Of a stretch of 64,000 nt of DNA, positions 1 through 9,098 are shown in pieces. Position numbers and translations under genes: made by a program. This DNA is from Brucella daejeonensis (GTDB lineage: Bacteria > Pseudomonadota > Alphaproteobacteria > Rhizobiales > Rhizobiaceae), in assembly GCF_014199265.1 (NCBI RefSeq), contig NZ_JACIJG010000008.1, positions 1 to 64,000 on the forward strand, in the 5' to 3' direction. How positions within the stretch are numbered: the stretch's first letter is position 1; every line of letters starts with the position of its first letter. The notes under the pieces are model-generated. The model was not told where the DNA came from and ran no database searches. It saw only the letters and a list, made by a program, of their open reading frames with translations.

Positions 1-86
1 ACATCGGCCATCTCGTCACAACCATCGAACCAGCAGAATGCGCAAACTACTTCGAAAGCGCCGGATACGCTTCCGTCAAAACCTGA
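1..86 (+). CDS. IS630-family transposase, 3' end only
   Basis: An open frame enters from the left edge and stops with TGA at 84-86, giving 27 visible residues. The tail contains the pattern PAECANYFESAGY, which resembles the C-terminal end of IS630-family transposases as I remember them. The DDE catalytic domain would lie outside the window. The stop is only 6 bases from the end of the convergent Lrp-type gene, so there is little room for a normal IS right end before that gene. The element may be truncated, or may have inserted just behind the regulator. The assignment is from pattern recall on a short piece. Confidence 0.55.
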   Translation, partial: IGHLVTTIEPAECANYFESAGYASVKT

Positions 87-92
87 AAGGCT

Positions 93-530
93 CTAAAGCC
101 GCGCCCGTGTCGAGCGCGGGGTGGCAAGCAGCAGATTGGTTTCGCTGGCCTTGATGCCCGGCACCAGGCGAATGCGCCGCAACACAGCGTCGAAATCGGT
201 GAGCGTCGCCGCACCCAGTTCCACCACCAGATCGAAACGGCCATTGGTGGTATGGACCGCCGAAACCTCGGAAAAGCCGCCAAGCGCCTTCACCACCCGG
301 TCGGCGACATGGCCCTCAATCTCGATCATCATGATGCCGCGAACGGGCAGATCGACCGCATCGGACCGCAGGATGACGGTATAACCGATGATATCGCCGG
401 AGCGTTCGAGCCGCTCCATGCGGGCGCGCACGGTCGCGCGGGACACGCCGAGATCGATCGCGATATCGGAAATGCTGCGGCGGCCATTATGTCGTAAAAG
501 CGTTATCAGCTTTTCATCCAGATCGTCCAT
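93..530 (-). CDS. Lrp/AsnC-family regulator, probably of arginase
   Basis: A 145-residue protein with an N-terminal winged helix-turn-helix (MDDLDEKLITLLRHNGRRS, recognition helix near VSRATVRARMERL) and a C-terminal RAM/AsnC ligand-binding domain. I chose the ATG at 530 because the protein then begins at the canonical DDLD...L start of the family; an in-frame ATG at 575 would add 15 residues that do not fit. It is divergent from the arginase and ornithine cyclodeaminase genes, the usual place for an Lrp-type regulator sensing arginine or ornithine. Its role as activator of that operon is inferred from position and from repeats in the intergenic region. Confidence 0.85.
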   Translation of the reverse strand: MDDLDEKLITLLRHNGRRSISDIAIDLGVSRATVRARMERLERSGDIIGYTVILRSDAVDLPVRGIMMIEIEGHVADRVVKALGGFSEVSAVHTTNGRFDLVVELGAATLTDFDAVLRRIRLVPGIKASETNLLLATPRSTRARL

Positions 531-548
531 GCTTTCTCCATTTTGAAA

Positions 549-602
549 AGCCAATCCGACATTCTGATAAACCAATCCGATAAAATTGCCAATCCGGTTG
601 GT
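549..602. promoter_or_regulatory. Direct repeats between regulator and rocF, possible Lrp operator
   Basis: The octamer CCAATCCG occurs three times in the same orientation, at 551, 572 and 589 (steps of 21 and 17 bases). The last copy is part of a partial palindrome CCAATCCGGTTGG. The spacing is about one and a half to two helical turns, which fits a multimeric Lrp/AsnC protein. The repeats lie between the divergent regulator start (530) and rocF start (661). Operator function is inference. Confidence 0.5.
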
Positions 603-660
603 TCACATCGCCAAGCGTAAATGGTCAATCTTGGTACAGAGATTAGAAGGACTCCAGATT

Positions 661-1581
661 ATGCATTGCAAGATTTTGGGATTGCCCGTTCAGGAAGGCA
701 CCGGCCGCGTAGGCTGCAATATGGGCCCGGATTCCTATCGCGCCGCGGGTATCGCGGCTGCCATCAGGGAACTCGGGCACGACTTCACCGATCTCGGCAA
801 TCTGGCGCCTGCCGTCCCGCGTCCGCTTGGCCATCCGAACCGGGCGATCAAGGCGCTTCCCCATGCTGTCGCATGGATCGAGGCGATCAGCGAAGCAGCC
901 TATCGCGAGAGCGCTGACGGTTTTCCGATCTTTCTCGGCGGTGACCACCTTCTGGCTGCCGGTACCGTGCCCGGCATTGCGCGCCGCGCTGCCGAAAAGG
1001 GACGCAAGCAGTTCGTCCTCTGGCTCGATGCCCATACGGATTTCCACACGCTGGAAACGACGGAAAGCGGTAATCTGCATGGCACGCCGGTGGCCTATTA
1101 CACTGGTCAGAAGGGTTTCGAAGGCTATTTCCCGGACCTCGTTGCCCCGGTTGATCCGAAGAATGTCTGTATGCTGGGCATCCGCAGCGTCGATCCCGCC
1201 GAACGCAATGCGATCAAGAAGACGGATGTTGCCGTCTATGACATGCGCCTGATCGACGAACACGGCGTTGCCGCCCTGCTGCGCCGCTTTCTGGAGCGGG
1301 TGACGGAGGAGGACGGTCTGCTGCATGTGAGCCTCGACGTCGATTTCCTCGATCCGGCCATTGCACCTGCCGTCGGCACGACCGTGCCGGGCGGCGCAAC
1401 GTTCCGCGAGGCGCATCTCATCATGGAAATGCTGCACGACAGCGGGCTGGTGACAAGCCTCGATCTCGTTGAACTCAATCCATTCCTCGATGAACGCGGG
1501 CGGACCGCGACCGTGATGGTGGACCTGATGGCAAGCCTGCTTGGCCGCAGCGTCATGGATCGTCCCACCATCAGCTACTGA
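661..1581 (+). CDS. rocF: Arginase
   Basis: A 306-residue ureohydrolase that hydrolyses L-arginine to ornithine and urea in the cytoplasm. All binuclear manganese motifs are visible: GGDH with following LLAAG, DAHTDFH, and SLDVDFLDP, plus the family ending SLDLVELNP. The ATG at 661 gives the normal family length and an N-terminus MHCKILGLPVQEG; an AGAAGGA ribosome-binding site lies upstream near 645. A longer in-frame start at 586 would run through the regulator's repeats. It is followed 38 bases later by ornithine cyclodeaminase, so together they convert arginine to proline. Induction by the divergent Lrp-type regulator is likely. Confidence 0.95.
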   Translation: MHCKILGLPVQEGTGRVGCNMGPDSYRAAGIAAAIRELGHDFTDLGNLAPAVPRPLGHPNRAIKALPHAVAWIEAISEAAYRESADGFPIFLGGDHLLAAGTVPGIARRAAEKGRKQFVLWLDAHTDFHTLETTESGNLHGTPVAYYTGQKGFEGYFPDLVAPVDPKNVCMLGIRSVDPAERNAIKKTDVAVYDMRLIDEHGVAALLRRFLERVTEEDGLLHVSLDVDFLDPAIAPAVGTTVPGGATFREAHLIMEMLHDSGLVTSLDLVELNPFLDERGRTATVMVDLMASLLGRSVMDRPTISY

Positions 1582-1619
1582 CGCAGCCCGCTTGGCTGCC
1601 AAATGCTCAAGGAGCAATG

Positions 1620-2696
1620 ATGACCCAACCGAACCTCAATATCGTTCCCTTCGTCAGCGTCGATCACATGATGAAGCTGGTGCTTTCCGTCGGTGTCGAG
1701 ACGTTTCTGAAGGAACTTGCCGATTATGTGGAAGAAGATTTCCGCCGCTGGGAAAGCTTCGACAAGACGCCGCGTGTGGCTTCGCATTCCAAGGAAGGCG
1801 TGATCGAACTGATGCCGACGAGCGACGGTACGCTCTACGGCTTCAAATATGTGAACGGCCATCCGAAGAATACGCGGGAAGGTCTTCAGACCGTGACGGC
1901 ATTCGGTGTTCTCGCCGATGTGGGCAGCGGCTATCCGATGCTGCTGACCGAAATGACCATTCTGACGGCGCTGCGCACGGCTGCGACTTCGGCCGTTGCC
2001 GCACGGCATCTGGCGCCGAAGAATGCCCGCACCATGGCGATCATCGGCAATGGCGCGCAAAGCGAGTTTCAGGCGATGGCCTTCAAGGCGATCCTCGGTA
2101 TCGACAAGCTGCGCCTCTATGACATCGACCGCGGCGCATCGGAAAAATGCGCCCGCAACCTTCAGGGTGCCGGTTTTGACATCGTGATCTGCAAGGACGT
2201 CGAGGAAGTGGTCGAGGGTGCCGAAATCATCACCACCGTGACCGCCGACAAGGCCAATGCGACGATCCTCACCGACAACATGGTTGGCGCTGGCGTGCAT
2301 ATCAATGCGGTCGGCGGCGATTGCCCCGGCAAGACGGAACTGCATGGCGATATTCTGCGCCGCTCGGATATTTTCGTGGAATATCCGCCGCAGACCCGCA
2401 TTGAAGGTGAAATACAGCAACTGCCGGAAGACTATCCGGTCAATGAGCTTTGGGAAGTCATTACCGGCAAGATCGCCGGGCGCAAGGACGCTCGCCAGAT
2501 CACGCTGTTCGACTCCGTGGGTTTCGCAACCGAGGATTTTTCGGCGCTGCGCTATGTGCGTGACAAGCTGAAGGATACGGGCCTTTACGAACCGCTCGAC
2601 CTTCTGGCCGACCCGGATGAGCCGCGCGATCTCTACGGCATGTTGCTGCGCCACGAAAAGCAGCTTCAGTCCGAAAAGACCAAGCCTGCGGCCTGA
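1620..2696 (+). CDS. ocd: Ornithine cyclodeaminase
   Basis: A protein of about 358 residues of the ornithine cyclodeaminase/mu-crystallin family, converting L-ornithine to L-proline and ammonia with bound NAD. Visible signs are the Rossmann motif MAIIGNGAQSEFQ and the substrate-site motif AVGGDCPGKTEL, whose Asp is the catalytic residue in characterised members. Two ATG codons are adjacent at 1617 and 1620. The GGAG at 1611-1614 lies five bases from the second, which I prefer. It forms an operon with rocF and completes the arginine-to-proline route. Confidence 0.93.
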   Translation: MTQPNLNIVPFVSVDHMMKLVLSVGVETFLKELADYVEEDFRRWESFDKTPRVASHSKEGVIELMPTSDGTLYGFKYVNGHPKNTREGLQTVTAFGVLADVGSGYPMLLTEMTILTALRTAATSAVAARHLAPKNARTMAIIGNGAQSEFQAMAFKAILGIDKLRLYDIDRGASEKCARNLQGAGFDIVICKDVEEVVEGAEIITTVTADKANATILTDNMVGAGVHINAVGGDCPGKTELHGDILRRSDIFVEYPPQTRIEGEIQQLPEDYPVNELWEVITGKIAGRKDARQITLFDSVGFATEDFSALRYVRDKLKDTGLYEPLDLLADPDEPRDLYGMLLRHEKQLQSEKTKPAA

Positions 2697-2745
2697 TCCC
2701 GCTTTTCCGGAGACGGCCTCGGTCTGGATCCCGAACCGTCGCCGC

Positions 2746-2850
2746 TAGAGCGGTTCCTGTTTTGACTGAATCGTTGGAACGGCTCTAACTATTTGTTTTT
2801 ACGCATTATCCTACGCAAAGCCGCTTCGCACTTTTGCTGGAAATGCTCTA
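2746..2850. repeat. Intergenic palindromic repeat (family A)
   Basis: A complex palindrome after ocd. The outer arms TAGAGCGGTTCC and GGAACGGCTCTA (2746-2788) are followed by a second arm pair around TACGCATTATCCTACGCAAAGC and the closing GAAATGCTC. The same sequence recurs in reverse orientation at about 35393-35452, and its first 18 bases recur near 22856. This marks it as a dispersed non-coding element. Confidence 0.75.
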
Positions 2851-2967
2851 TTCCCTGCCGCGCTGACCGCGTCAGGGATGGGTTGCCGCAATCAGTGCGA
2901 TAAGCGCTTGGTGCCTTCTGCAATTTCCATTATGGAAGATGTGGGTTTCAAAAACGGGGCAGGCGGC

Positions 2968-4764
2968 ATGAATGACAGCGCGCAAGGTGAAACGATCTTC
3001 GGACAATCAGGGCGAGACGTTCGGTCTGCCGCCGCGCCCATCGTTTTTTGCGATACGCTGGGACTTTACCAGCAGCCTCTTGGCCAGCCTCTCGACACTG
3101 TTGTCCTGTTTGCAAGCCCCTGGGGGCTGGAAGATCTTTGCACGACTCGGAAATTCTGGCGCATCATCGCCGATGAACTCGCCGCACGCGGCATAGGTTC
3201 GTTCCGCTTCGACTGGCCCGGCACGGGCGACGGACGCGACGATATCGACTTTTCGAAGGGGCTTCAGGTCTGGCGGGACGCACTCGTCGAGGCGGCGACG
3301 AAGGCCCGCACGCTGTCCGGGGCCAGCCGTGTCGTGATCATCGGCCAGAGCCTTGGAGCCGCCATTGCCGCCGAAACAGCGCCGCAAATCGAAGGTGTCG
3401 AGGCACTGGCTCTGCTCGCGCCGGTTATTTCCGGGCGATTTTACATACGCGAGCTTGCCGTCTGGTCGAGCATGGTCGATGCCGATCTGGGACTGACGGA
3501 CGATCAGAGGATAAGGGACGGCGTGGCCATCGCATCGTTGAAGATGCAGCCGGAAATCGCTGCCGATGTGAAGAAGCTCAATCTCCTGTCGCTCACGGCA
3601 AAGCCTGCACCGGCCTGTCTCCTGCTGGCGCGTACCGACCGTCCGAACGATGCCGAGCTTGCCATCCATCTGGAAGGGCTTGGCGCCAATGTGACGGTGG
3701 AATCCTTTGACGGCTACCGCAATCTGATCTCCAACCCGGTCATTACCCGCTTGCCCCTGGACGTGGCAGATCGTCTCGTTGCGTGGGTAGCGGGGATAGC
3801 CGGCGAGACGCCTGCCAGCAGTGAAGCCGACGATGCCGATCTTGGCGGCGAACTTGCCGGCGACGGGTTTTTCGACACGCCGGTTTCCTTCGGACCGAAC
3901 AACCGTCTTTCCGGCGTGCTGTGTGCGCCTGCCGGGCTGCGTCGAGGCAGGACGGTCCTGTTCCTGTCATCGTCTTATGACCGCCGCATCGGCTGGGGCC
4001 GCACCACCGTCGAGATGGCGCGCAAGCTTGCGCGTGAGGGCATTGCATCCCTGCGTTTTGATCTTGCCAATGCAGGCGACAGCCCGCCCAATCCGGCCAT
4101 GCCCGAACAGGTGCTTTATACGCATGGGCCGGAGGCCGACGTTGCCGATGCTCTCGATTATCTCGATGCAATCGGCTTGGGGCGTCCTGTGGTCGCGGGA
4201 CGATGCAGCGGCGCGTTTCTCGGCTTCTATTGCGCGGTCAAGGACGAGCGCGTTTCCGGGGCGATTCTCGTCAATCCGGTCACGCTCTACTGGGCGCCGG
4301 GGCGTTCCGTAGAGGAAGCGGTGCGCGAGGGCAATCGCACGCTGGAAGATTATGGCAGCCGCGCCATGCGTCTGGAAACCTTCCAACGCCTGTTTCGCGG
4401 CGAGCTGGATTTTCGCGCCATCCTGCGCAATCTTGCACGCGGTGTCGGCGGGCGTATCCGAGGGGTAGGGCGCAAGCTGTTTCGCGGTCACACGCCGGAA
4501 GGCCGGGCGATCTATTCGGCCTTTGACGAGTTGAAGTCGCGTCAGGTCCCGCTGGCTCTGGTCTTTGCCGAAAAAGACAGCGGGCGCGAGCATTTCAATT
4601 TCTATTTCGACCAGACGGGTGACAGGGTACAGCGGTTCGATAATGTGTCGGTGTCGATCATCCCGAACGCCGACCATAATCTGACGCCGGAACATTCACG
4701 CGAAATCTATATCGACGCGATTCGTTCTCTGGCTCTGAAGTCGTCAGAACCAGACGATGCGTGA
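2968..4764 (+). CDS. Tandem alpha/beta hydrolase
   Basis: A 598-residue protein made of two alpha/beta-hydrolase domains in series. Domain 1 carries the nucleophile elbow GQSLGA and domain 2 the elbow GRCSGA, with a late PNADHNLTPEH histidine region that could complete the second triad. Each half also has the strand-plus-oxyanion pattern FRFDWPGTGDG or LRFDLANAGDS. No signal peptide is seen, so it is probably cytoplasmic. I chose ATG 2968 (MNDSAQGE) because upstream residues are not protein-like; ATG 2932 is possible. Substrate is unknown. Such double hydrolases occur near polysaccharide genes elsewhere, but no such genes are adjacent here. Its last 21 bases overlap the convergent GH2 gene. 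Confidence 0.75.
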   Translation: MNDSAQGETIFGQSGRDVRSAAAPIVFCDTLGLYQQPLGQPLDTVVLFASPWGLEDLCTTRKFWRIIADELAARGIGSFRFDWPGTGDGRDDIDFSKGLQVWRDALVEAATKARTLSGASRVVIIGQSLGAAIAAETAPQIEGVEALALLAPVISGRFYIRELAVWSSMVDADLGLTDDQRIRDGVAIASLKMQPEIAADVKKLNLLSLTAKPAPACLLLARTDRPNDAELAIHLEGLGANVTVESFDGYRNLISNPVITRLPLDVADRLVAWVAGIAGETPASSEADDADLGGELAGDGFFDTPVSFGPNNRLSGVLCAPAGLRRGRTVLFLSSSYDRRIGWGRTTVEMARKLAREGIASLRFDLANAGDSPPNPAMPEQVLYTHGPEADVADALDYLDAIGLGRPVVAGRCSGAFLGFYCAVKDERVSGAILVNPVTLYWAPGRSVEEAVREGNRTLEDYGSRAMRLETFQRLFRGELDFRAILRNLARGVGGRIRGVGRKLFRGHTPEGRAIYSAFDELKSRQVPLALVFAEKDSGREHFNFYFDQTGDRVQRFDNVSVSIIPNADHNLTPEHSREIYIDAIRSLALKSSEPDDA

Positions 4765-7194
4765 CGAACCGGCGATGCGAATTTCGCCTGAAGGCTTTTC
4801 GGGCGTTTCGTTGCGTGGAAGGAGCGCGACGCGCCTCGTCTCGTTGGGTGCGAGGTGAAACCAGTTTTCTGCGGGGCGCCAGTCGCCCGCATCGATGCTG
4901 ACGGACTGAGCCAGAACCTGCGTCTTCAGATCGAGGAACCAGTTTCCGTTCTCTTCAACAGTTGCGGCTTCGATAATCGCATCGTGGAAGGCCTTTGTTC
5001 GGCCAAGCGGGAAGTGAAAGGCCTCGGCGACGGTCTCGCCGTTGTGTTTCAGTCGCGCGACGGTCACGTCATGGGCCGGAGGGCCGAAACGATAGGCGTA
5101 GGTGATATCGAAAAACGCGCCGAACAGGTCTGTGGCGGGGATCGTGACTGCTGAACGGCCTGCGAGGGACAGTTCGCGACGGCCGGTCACCACGGGCTGC
5201 GAACCGGCGCGCAGACAGGCCACATCGAGCGAGAGATCGGCAGTGCGCGCCTTTTCATTCAATACGTGAATCGCAAGGCCATTGACGCCTTCATCGGTCA
5301 AGGCGACCTGCTGCGGGCGGGAGGCGCGCTTGAGGCCATGCCACGAGGCCTTGGGTTCGCCGGTTGCATCGATCATGCCCCAGCCCGCACCGGGCAGCAC
5401 GTCCTGAAACATCCAGACAAGCGCGCCGAAGCAGGTGCTTCCCGGCCTGCGCCATTCGGCAAGGGTCGCTTCCATCACTTCCGCGGTCACAGCGCGGGAA
5501 AGATGGAGATATTGTTCCACATCCTCGCGGCGCAGGCGCGCCGGATCGTAACCGTAGAGCGTTTCCAGATAGTGATCGCGCACGTCCTCGAAGTCCCACG
5601 ACACGCCACGGTCGCGCGGCACACGTGCTTTCCAGCGCGGATCGTGAACGGGTGGAACGTCGAGATGGGTTTTCAGCGTGCGGGCTTCCGGCACGTTGGA
5701 AAAGGCAAGGCATTCCGTGGCGAAGCGTACTTCGGCGCGTCGTGCGTCCTCCAACGGACGGCAATAGGCGCTGACGCCGTAATAATGGCTTACACCTTCA
5801 TTGCTGGTGAAGGGCAGGGCGCCATCGCAAGGCGAGTTCGGCACATAAGGAATGCCGGGGCAGAGCGCGCGCGCCACGCCGGGCAGTATCTCCTCGGTGA
5901 GCGCGCCCTTCCAGGTCGTTTCCGGCAGGCCCATCATCGCGCCCTGCTGGTAGATTTCGCTGCCGCCGCAAAGGACGGTCAGCGACGGTGCGTGTCCGAC
6001 AGCGGCGAGGAGCTGGGATGCTTCAGCCTGTACTTTCCCGACAAATGCCTCGTCCTTCACCGGATAGTCGAAGTTGGCGAACATGAAGTCCTGCCACACC
6101 ATGATGCCAAGCTCGTCGCAAAGGGCATAGAAATCCGGTGTTTCATAGGCGGTGATGCCGCTCAGGCGCAGCATGTTCATGCCTGCTTCCTGTGCAAGTT
6201 TCAGCCACGGCTCATAATCGTCGCGCGTGCCCGGCAGGCGGATAATGTCGGCGGAACTCCATACCGCGCCCCGGCAGAAGATTTTTTCGCCATTGATCCT
6301 GAGTGCAAATCCCTTGCCGTCTGCGCCTCGGTCCACGCCGATGCGGCGAAAACCAGTCCGTCCGAGCGACCGCATTTTTCCATCGAACGACAGCTCGACA
6401 TCATGAAGCGTTGGATTGCCATGCGTGTGCGGCCACCATGGTTCGACTGACGGGATGGTCAATTTCACCCGCCATTGCCCGTCGACCGACCGCGCACAGG
6501 CGATATGCCGGCCAGCACAATGGAGAATCAGTTCTGCGGCCTTGCCGTCATAAATAAAGCTGACGTCGAGTTCGCCGTCTCCACCTTCTGTCAGTGTTGC
6601 CCGAATGACGATCTCGCTGATGGCTTCGGTATCGGCGCGGCTGATCGTTATCGGACGCCATGGACCAACGGCATGTATCTCCGGGCACCAGCCCGGCATA
6701 TAGCCCAGTGCCGTGGTGCGTACGAGGCGCAGACCCTGATTGCTCATCAATTGCGTGCGCCAGCGGGCGCGCGGGCCTTTCTGATCGAGACGCGATGCGA
6801 GCGCACGAAAACAGAGCGCAAGCTCGTCCCCGCCGCTCAGAACGACGGGCAGATCATGGTGCAGGAACATGCTGTCGGTTTGCAGCAGCAATTCGCCGTT
6901 GAGGAAAATATCGCAAATGGTGGCGAGGCCATCGAAATGCAGCGTGGCGGGGCCGGGCGCTGCATCGAGATCGAGGAAATACCAGGCGTCCCGATTGTCG
7001 AGCGGTATCGGCTTGTTACGGTCGAAGCGTCCGGCCTTTTCGAGCGCTTCGGCTACGGTGCCGGGAACCGGCGCTTCAAGGCCGTTTCCGTCACGCCCGA
7101 CATCGCCGGGTTTCCGGGCAGCATCCGGTGTGGTGACGAAAAGCCGCCAGCCTTTCGCGAGCGAACGACTGGCGGCATTTGCGTCCATCGGCAT
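4744..7194 (-). CDS. Glycoside hydrolase family 2 (beta-mannosidase-like) protein
   Basis: A protein of about 816 residues with the GH2 order: N-terminal sugar-binding jelly roll, immunoglobulin-like domain, TIM barrel (FRRIGVDRG...INGEKIFCRG, LRLSGITAYETPDFY, LGIMVWQDFMFANFDYP) and C-terminal beta domains. The expected nucleophile is the Glu in RFATECLAF. The acid/base Glu sits in LCGGSEIYQ, where the usual Asn before it is replaced by Ser, so activity or specificity may be unusual. No signal peptide is seen. Alternative ATG starts are at 7206 and 7188. It follows the DUF1839 stop almost directly and is the last gene of the carrier-protein operon, suggesting a sugar-containing substrate or product. 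Confidence 0.8.
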   Translation of the reverse strand: MPMDANAASRSLAKGWRLFVTTPDAARKPGDVGRDGNGLEAPVPGTVAEALEKAGRFDRNKPIPLDNRDAWYFLDLDAAPGPATLHFDGLATICDIFLNGELLLQTDSMFLHHDLPVVLSGGDELALCFRALASRLDQKGPRARWRTQLMSNQGLRLVRTTALGYMPGWCPEIHAVGPWRPITISRADTEAISEIVIRATLTEGGDGELDVSFIYDGKAAELILHCAGRHIACARSVDGQWRVKLTIPSVEPWWPHTHGNPTLHDVELSFDGKMRSLGRTGFRRIGVDRGADGKGFALRINGEKIFCRGAVWSSADIIRLPGTRDDYEPWLKLAQEAGMNMLRLSGITAYETPDFYALCDELGIMVWQDFMFANFDYPVKDEAFVGKVQAEASQLLAAVGHAPSLTVLCGGSEIYQQGAMMGLPETTWKGALTEEILPGVARALCPGIPYVPNSPCDGALPFTSNEGVSHYYGVSAYCRPLEDARRAEVRFATECLAFSNVPEARTLKTHLDVPPVHDPRWKARVPRDRGVSWDFEDVRDHYLETLYGYDPARLRREDVEQYLHLSRAVTAEVMEATLAEWRRPGSTCFGALVWMFQDVLPGAGWGMIDATGEPKASWHGLKRASRPQQVALTDEGVNGLAIHVLNEKARTADLSLDVACLRAGSQPVVTGRRELSLAGRSAVTIPATDLFGAFFDITYAYRFGPPAHDVTVARLKHNGETVAEAFHFPLGRTKAFHDAIIEAATVEENGNWFLDLKTQVLAQSVSIDAGDWRPAENWFHLAPNETRRVALLPRNETPEKPSGEIRIAGSSRIVWF

Positions 7195-7195
7195 T

Positions 7196-8194
7196 TCAGG
7201 CGGCATCACGGACGAGTTCCGTTGCAAGAGCCTCCATCATGCGATCCCAGGCGTCGGCAGCCGGTTGCAGGCTTCCGGCCAGGGCGTCGAATTTCTTGCG
7301 CATGACGGCGCGGGCAAGCTGGAACTGGACAGCCTTGGCGGTTTCCGCGATCTGCAAGGCATCTGCCGAGGCCGATGCAAAGCGCCTGCCTTGCCCCAGC
7401 CACTCCAGATGGCTTGCCGCGAGCTCGAAATTCGCGCCGAGCTGGCGCAGCGTGTTGAAAGCATATTTATGGAAGAAGCCGAACTGACGTTCCGCGATTG
7501 CTTCCACCTGTGCTGGAAAAAGCTGCGCGAAGGCCCTGATCGGGTTCTCCCCCGGTCTGCGCGCAAAATGGCGCGGCAGGAGAATTTCGGCGACACGTCG
7601 CTGATGAGCCTCGTCCGGCACGTTCTTCGGAAATTTGGCGAATTCCGTATAAGGCAGGAATGGCGGATCGTTCTCCGTCAGGTGCCGCTGGAAAACGCCA
7701 TCGAAATCCTCGCCTTCCAGATGATAGAAGCCGCCATTGTGGAAGTAGTCCAGCGCGCGGTTTTCGACATCCATGCGGTTGATGGCGATGGTGGTCTTGC
7801 CATGTTCGGTGCGATAGCTCACGCCGTGCGTATCCGGCATGAAGAAGCTGTCCATCTCCACCATGCACAGGCGACCGCGCCCGATCTGGGCCGCAATATG
7901 GCTCTCGACGTTGTCGAAGATCGCAAGTTCCGTTGCGCGCAGGCCGTAAAGCGCCTCGAGGTCTTCCAACGGCACCTTGAAAAAGGTGAACTGGTCGCCC
8001 TCGAAATCCTGTGTCAGCGTGAAACCGAGCATGGCTTCAGGGGCGGCGCCCAAAGTCGCCAGAACTTCGATCCAGAGATCGACGTAGCAATTGGTTTCCG
8101 GCCAGATGCGCGTCTGCGCGTGAAGTGCGTGCGGCTCGTAACGTTCGGGTGCGATGTTCGGAAAAACAGCCTGCATAGAAGCGATCAGCCCCAC
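7196..8194 (-). CDS. DUF1839 family protein
   Basis: A protein of 332 residues recognised as DUF1839, a family of unknown function that I associate with amino acid:[carrier protein] ligases. Visible conserved stretches include [30 protein letters not shown] and [14 protein letters not shown]. No signal or membrane segment is seen. The start is a GTG at 8192-8194 preceded by AAGGA, overlapping the ligase stop by ten bases; an ATG at 8176 without a clear ribosome-binding site is the alternative. The overlap indicates translational coupling to the ligase. It might act on the aminoacyl-S-carrier protein, for example as transferase, but this is inference from position only. Confidence 0.75.
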   Translation of the reverse strand: MGLIASMQAVFPNIAPERYEPHALHAQTRIWPETNCYVDLWIEVLATLGAAPEAMLGFTLTQDFEGDQFTFFKVPLEDLEALYGLRATELAIFDNVESHIAAQIGRGRLCMVEMDSFFMPDTHGVSYRTEHGKTTIAINRMDVENRALDYFHNGGFYHLEGEDFDGVFQRHLTENDPPFLPYTEFAKFPKNVPDEAHQRRVAEILLPRHFARRPGENPIRAFAQLFPAQVEAIAERQFGFFHKYAFNTLRQLGANFELAASHLEWLGQGRRFASASADALQIAETAKAVQFQLARAVMRKKFDALAGSLQPAADAWDRMMEALATELVRDAA

Positions 8195-9093
8195 AATTCC
8201 TTGCGCGTGTTTTCAGGCCAGGCTTCGACGTCCAGGCCATGGTGATGAAACAGCGCCAGTGCGATGCGTTCCAGTCCGAAACCGACGCAGGCGGTATGCG
8301 CCACGGAACCGTCGTGCAGCGAGAGGCCCCATTTCACGCCGAACTGATCCTGATGATAGTTGAAGCTCATGCAGGCGGTCGGCTTTTCGGTGCTGGTGAT
8401 CGGGATCAGCAGTTCGAATTTCAGGTTCTGGTCGCGCTGGTTGTTGACCAGCATCTTGCCCGCGCGTCCGAAGAAGGGATCGTTGGCGACGTCGATCTCG
8501 ACCGGCAGGCCAACCCTCTTCATCATTTCCGTGCCGCGCTCGATCCAGAGCTGGCGGAAGGCCATCACGTCGGCTTCTGTGCCCATGCGCACATATTCGC
8601 GCATACGGAAAAGCTGTTGCCGGGCCGGGTCCACCGAAGGTTCATGGCGGAAGCAATAGGATTGCAGATCGTATAGCCCGCCGCCCTGCGGCAACGGTCC
8701 GCGCCGGGCAACGGTCGGATAGAGTGGATAGCAGGCCGCGGGCGTCAGCACGATGTCCGTCGCCTTCTGTTCCAGTGTCCAGTCCTCGCCTTCGTCCATG
8801 CACTTGATGAGACTGATATGGTCAAGCTCGCAGCCGCAGAAGCTGTGCACGGTGCCCGCCAGTTGCGGGAAGCTTTTCATATAGCCGCTTTTTTCGAAAA
8901 AAGCGCGGTTCATGCCGGGCGGGAAGCGGATCGCTTCCGCGCCGTCATTGCCGCCTGTTCGGTCGATCAGCCGTTCGAAAGCCTGGATGACGTCCTCGAA
9001 CCGACCGGAACGGCCATAAAGCCCGTCCACGCCGGTGTCGATCAGCAGGCCGGAATCGAAAAGCCGGTCGAGAAACGATCTTTGAGCATCCAT
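8185..9093 (-). CDS. Amino acid:[carrier protein] ligase (seryl-tRNA synthetase-like)
   Basis: A 302-residue class II synthetase catalytic core lacking a tRNA-binding domain. It matches the small family from Bradyrhizobium and Agrobacterium shown to adenylate small amino acids (Gly/Ala) and load them on the phosphopantetheine of a dedicated carrier protein. Motif 2 is seen as FRHEPS with RMREY, and motif 3 as [12 protein letters not shown]. The probable zinc ligands of the atypical SerRS-type site are C121, E166 and C269. The start MDAQRSF at 9093 lies five bases after the acyl-CoA dehydrogenase stop. Its partner is almost certainly the 83-residue carrier protein two genes upstream. Amino acid specificity cannot be read from sequence. 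Confidence 0.9.
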   Translation of the reverse strand: MDAQRSFLDRLFDSGLLIDTGVDGLYGRSGRFEDVIQAFERLIDRTGGNDGAEAIRFPPGMNRAFFEKSGYMKSFPQLAGTVHSFCGCELDHISLIKCMDEGEDWTLEQKATDIVLTPAACYPLYPTVARRGPLPQGGGLYDLQSYCFRHEPSVDPARQQLFRMREYVRMGTEADVMAFRQLWIERGTEMMKRVGLPVEIDVANDPFFGRAGKMLVNNQRDQNLKFELLIPITSTEKPTACMSFNYHQDQFGVKWGLSLHDGSVAHTACVGFGLERIALALFHHHGLDVEAWPENTRKELWG

Positions 9094-9098
9094 TGCGA

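Noticed and set aside
643-2654. Long minus-strand frames opposite rocF and ocd
   Set aside because: They lie over two well-identified enzymes and show low-complexity translations.
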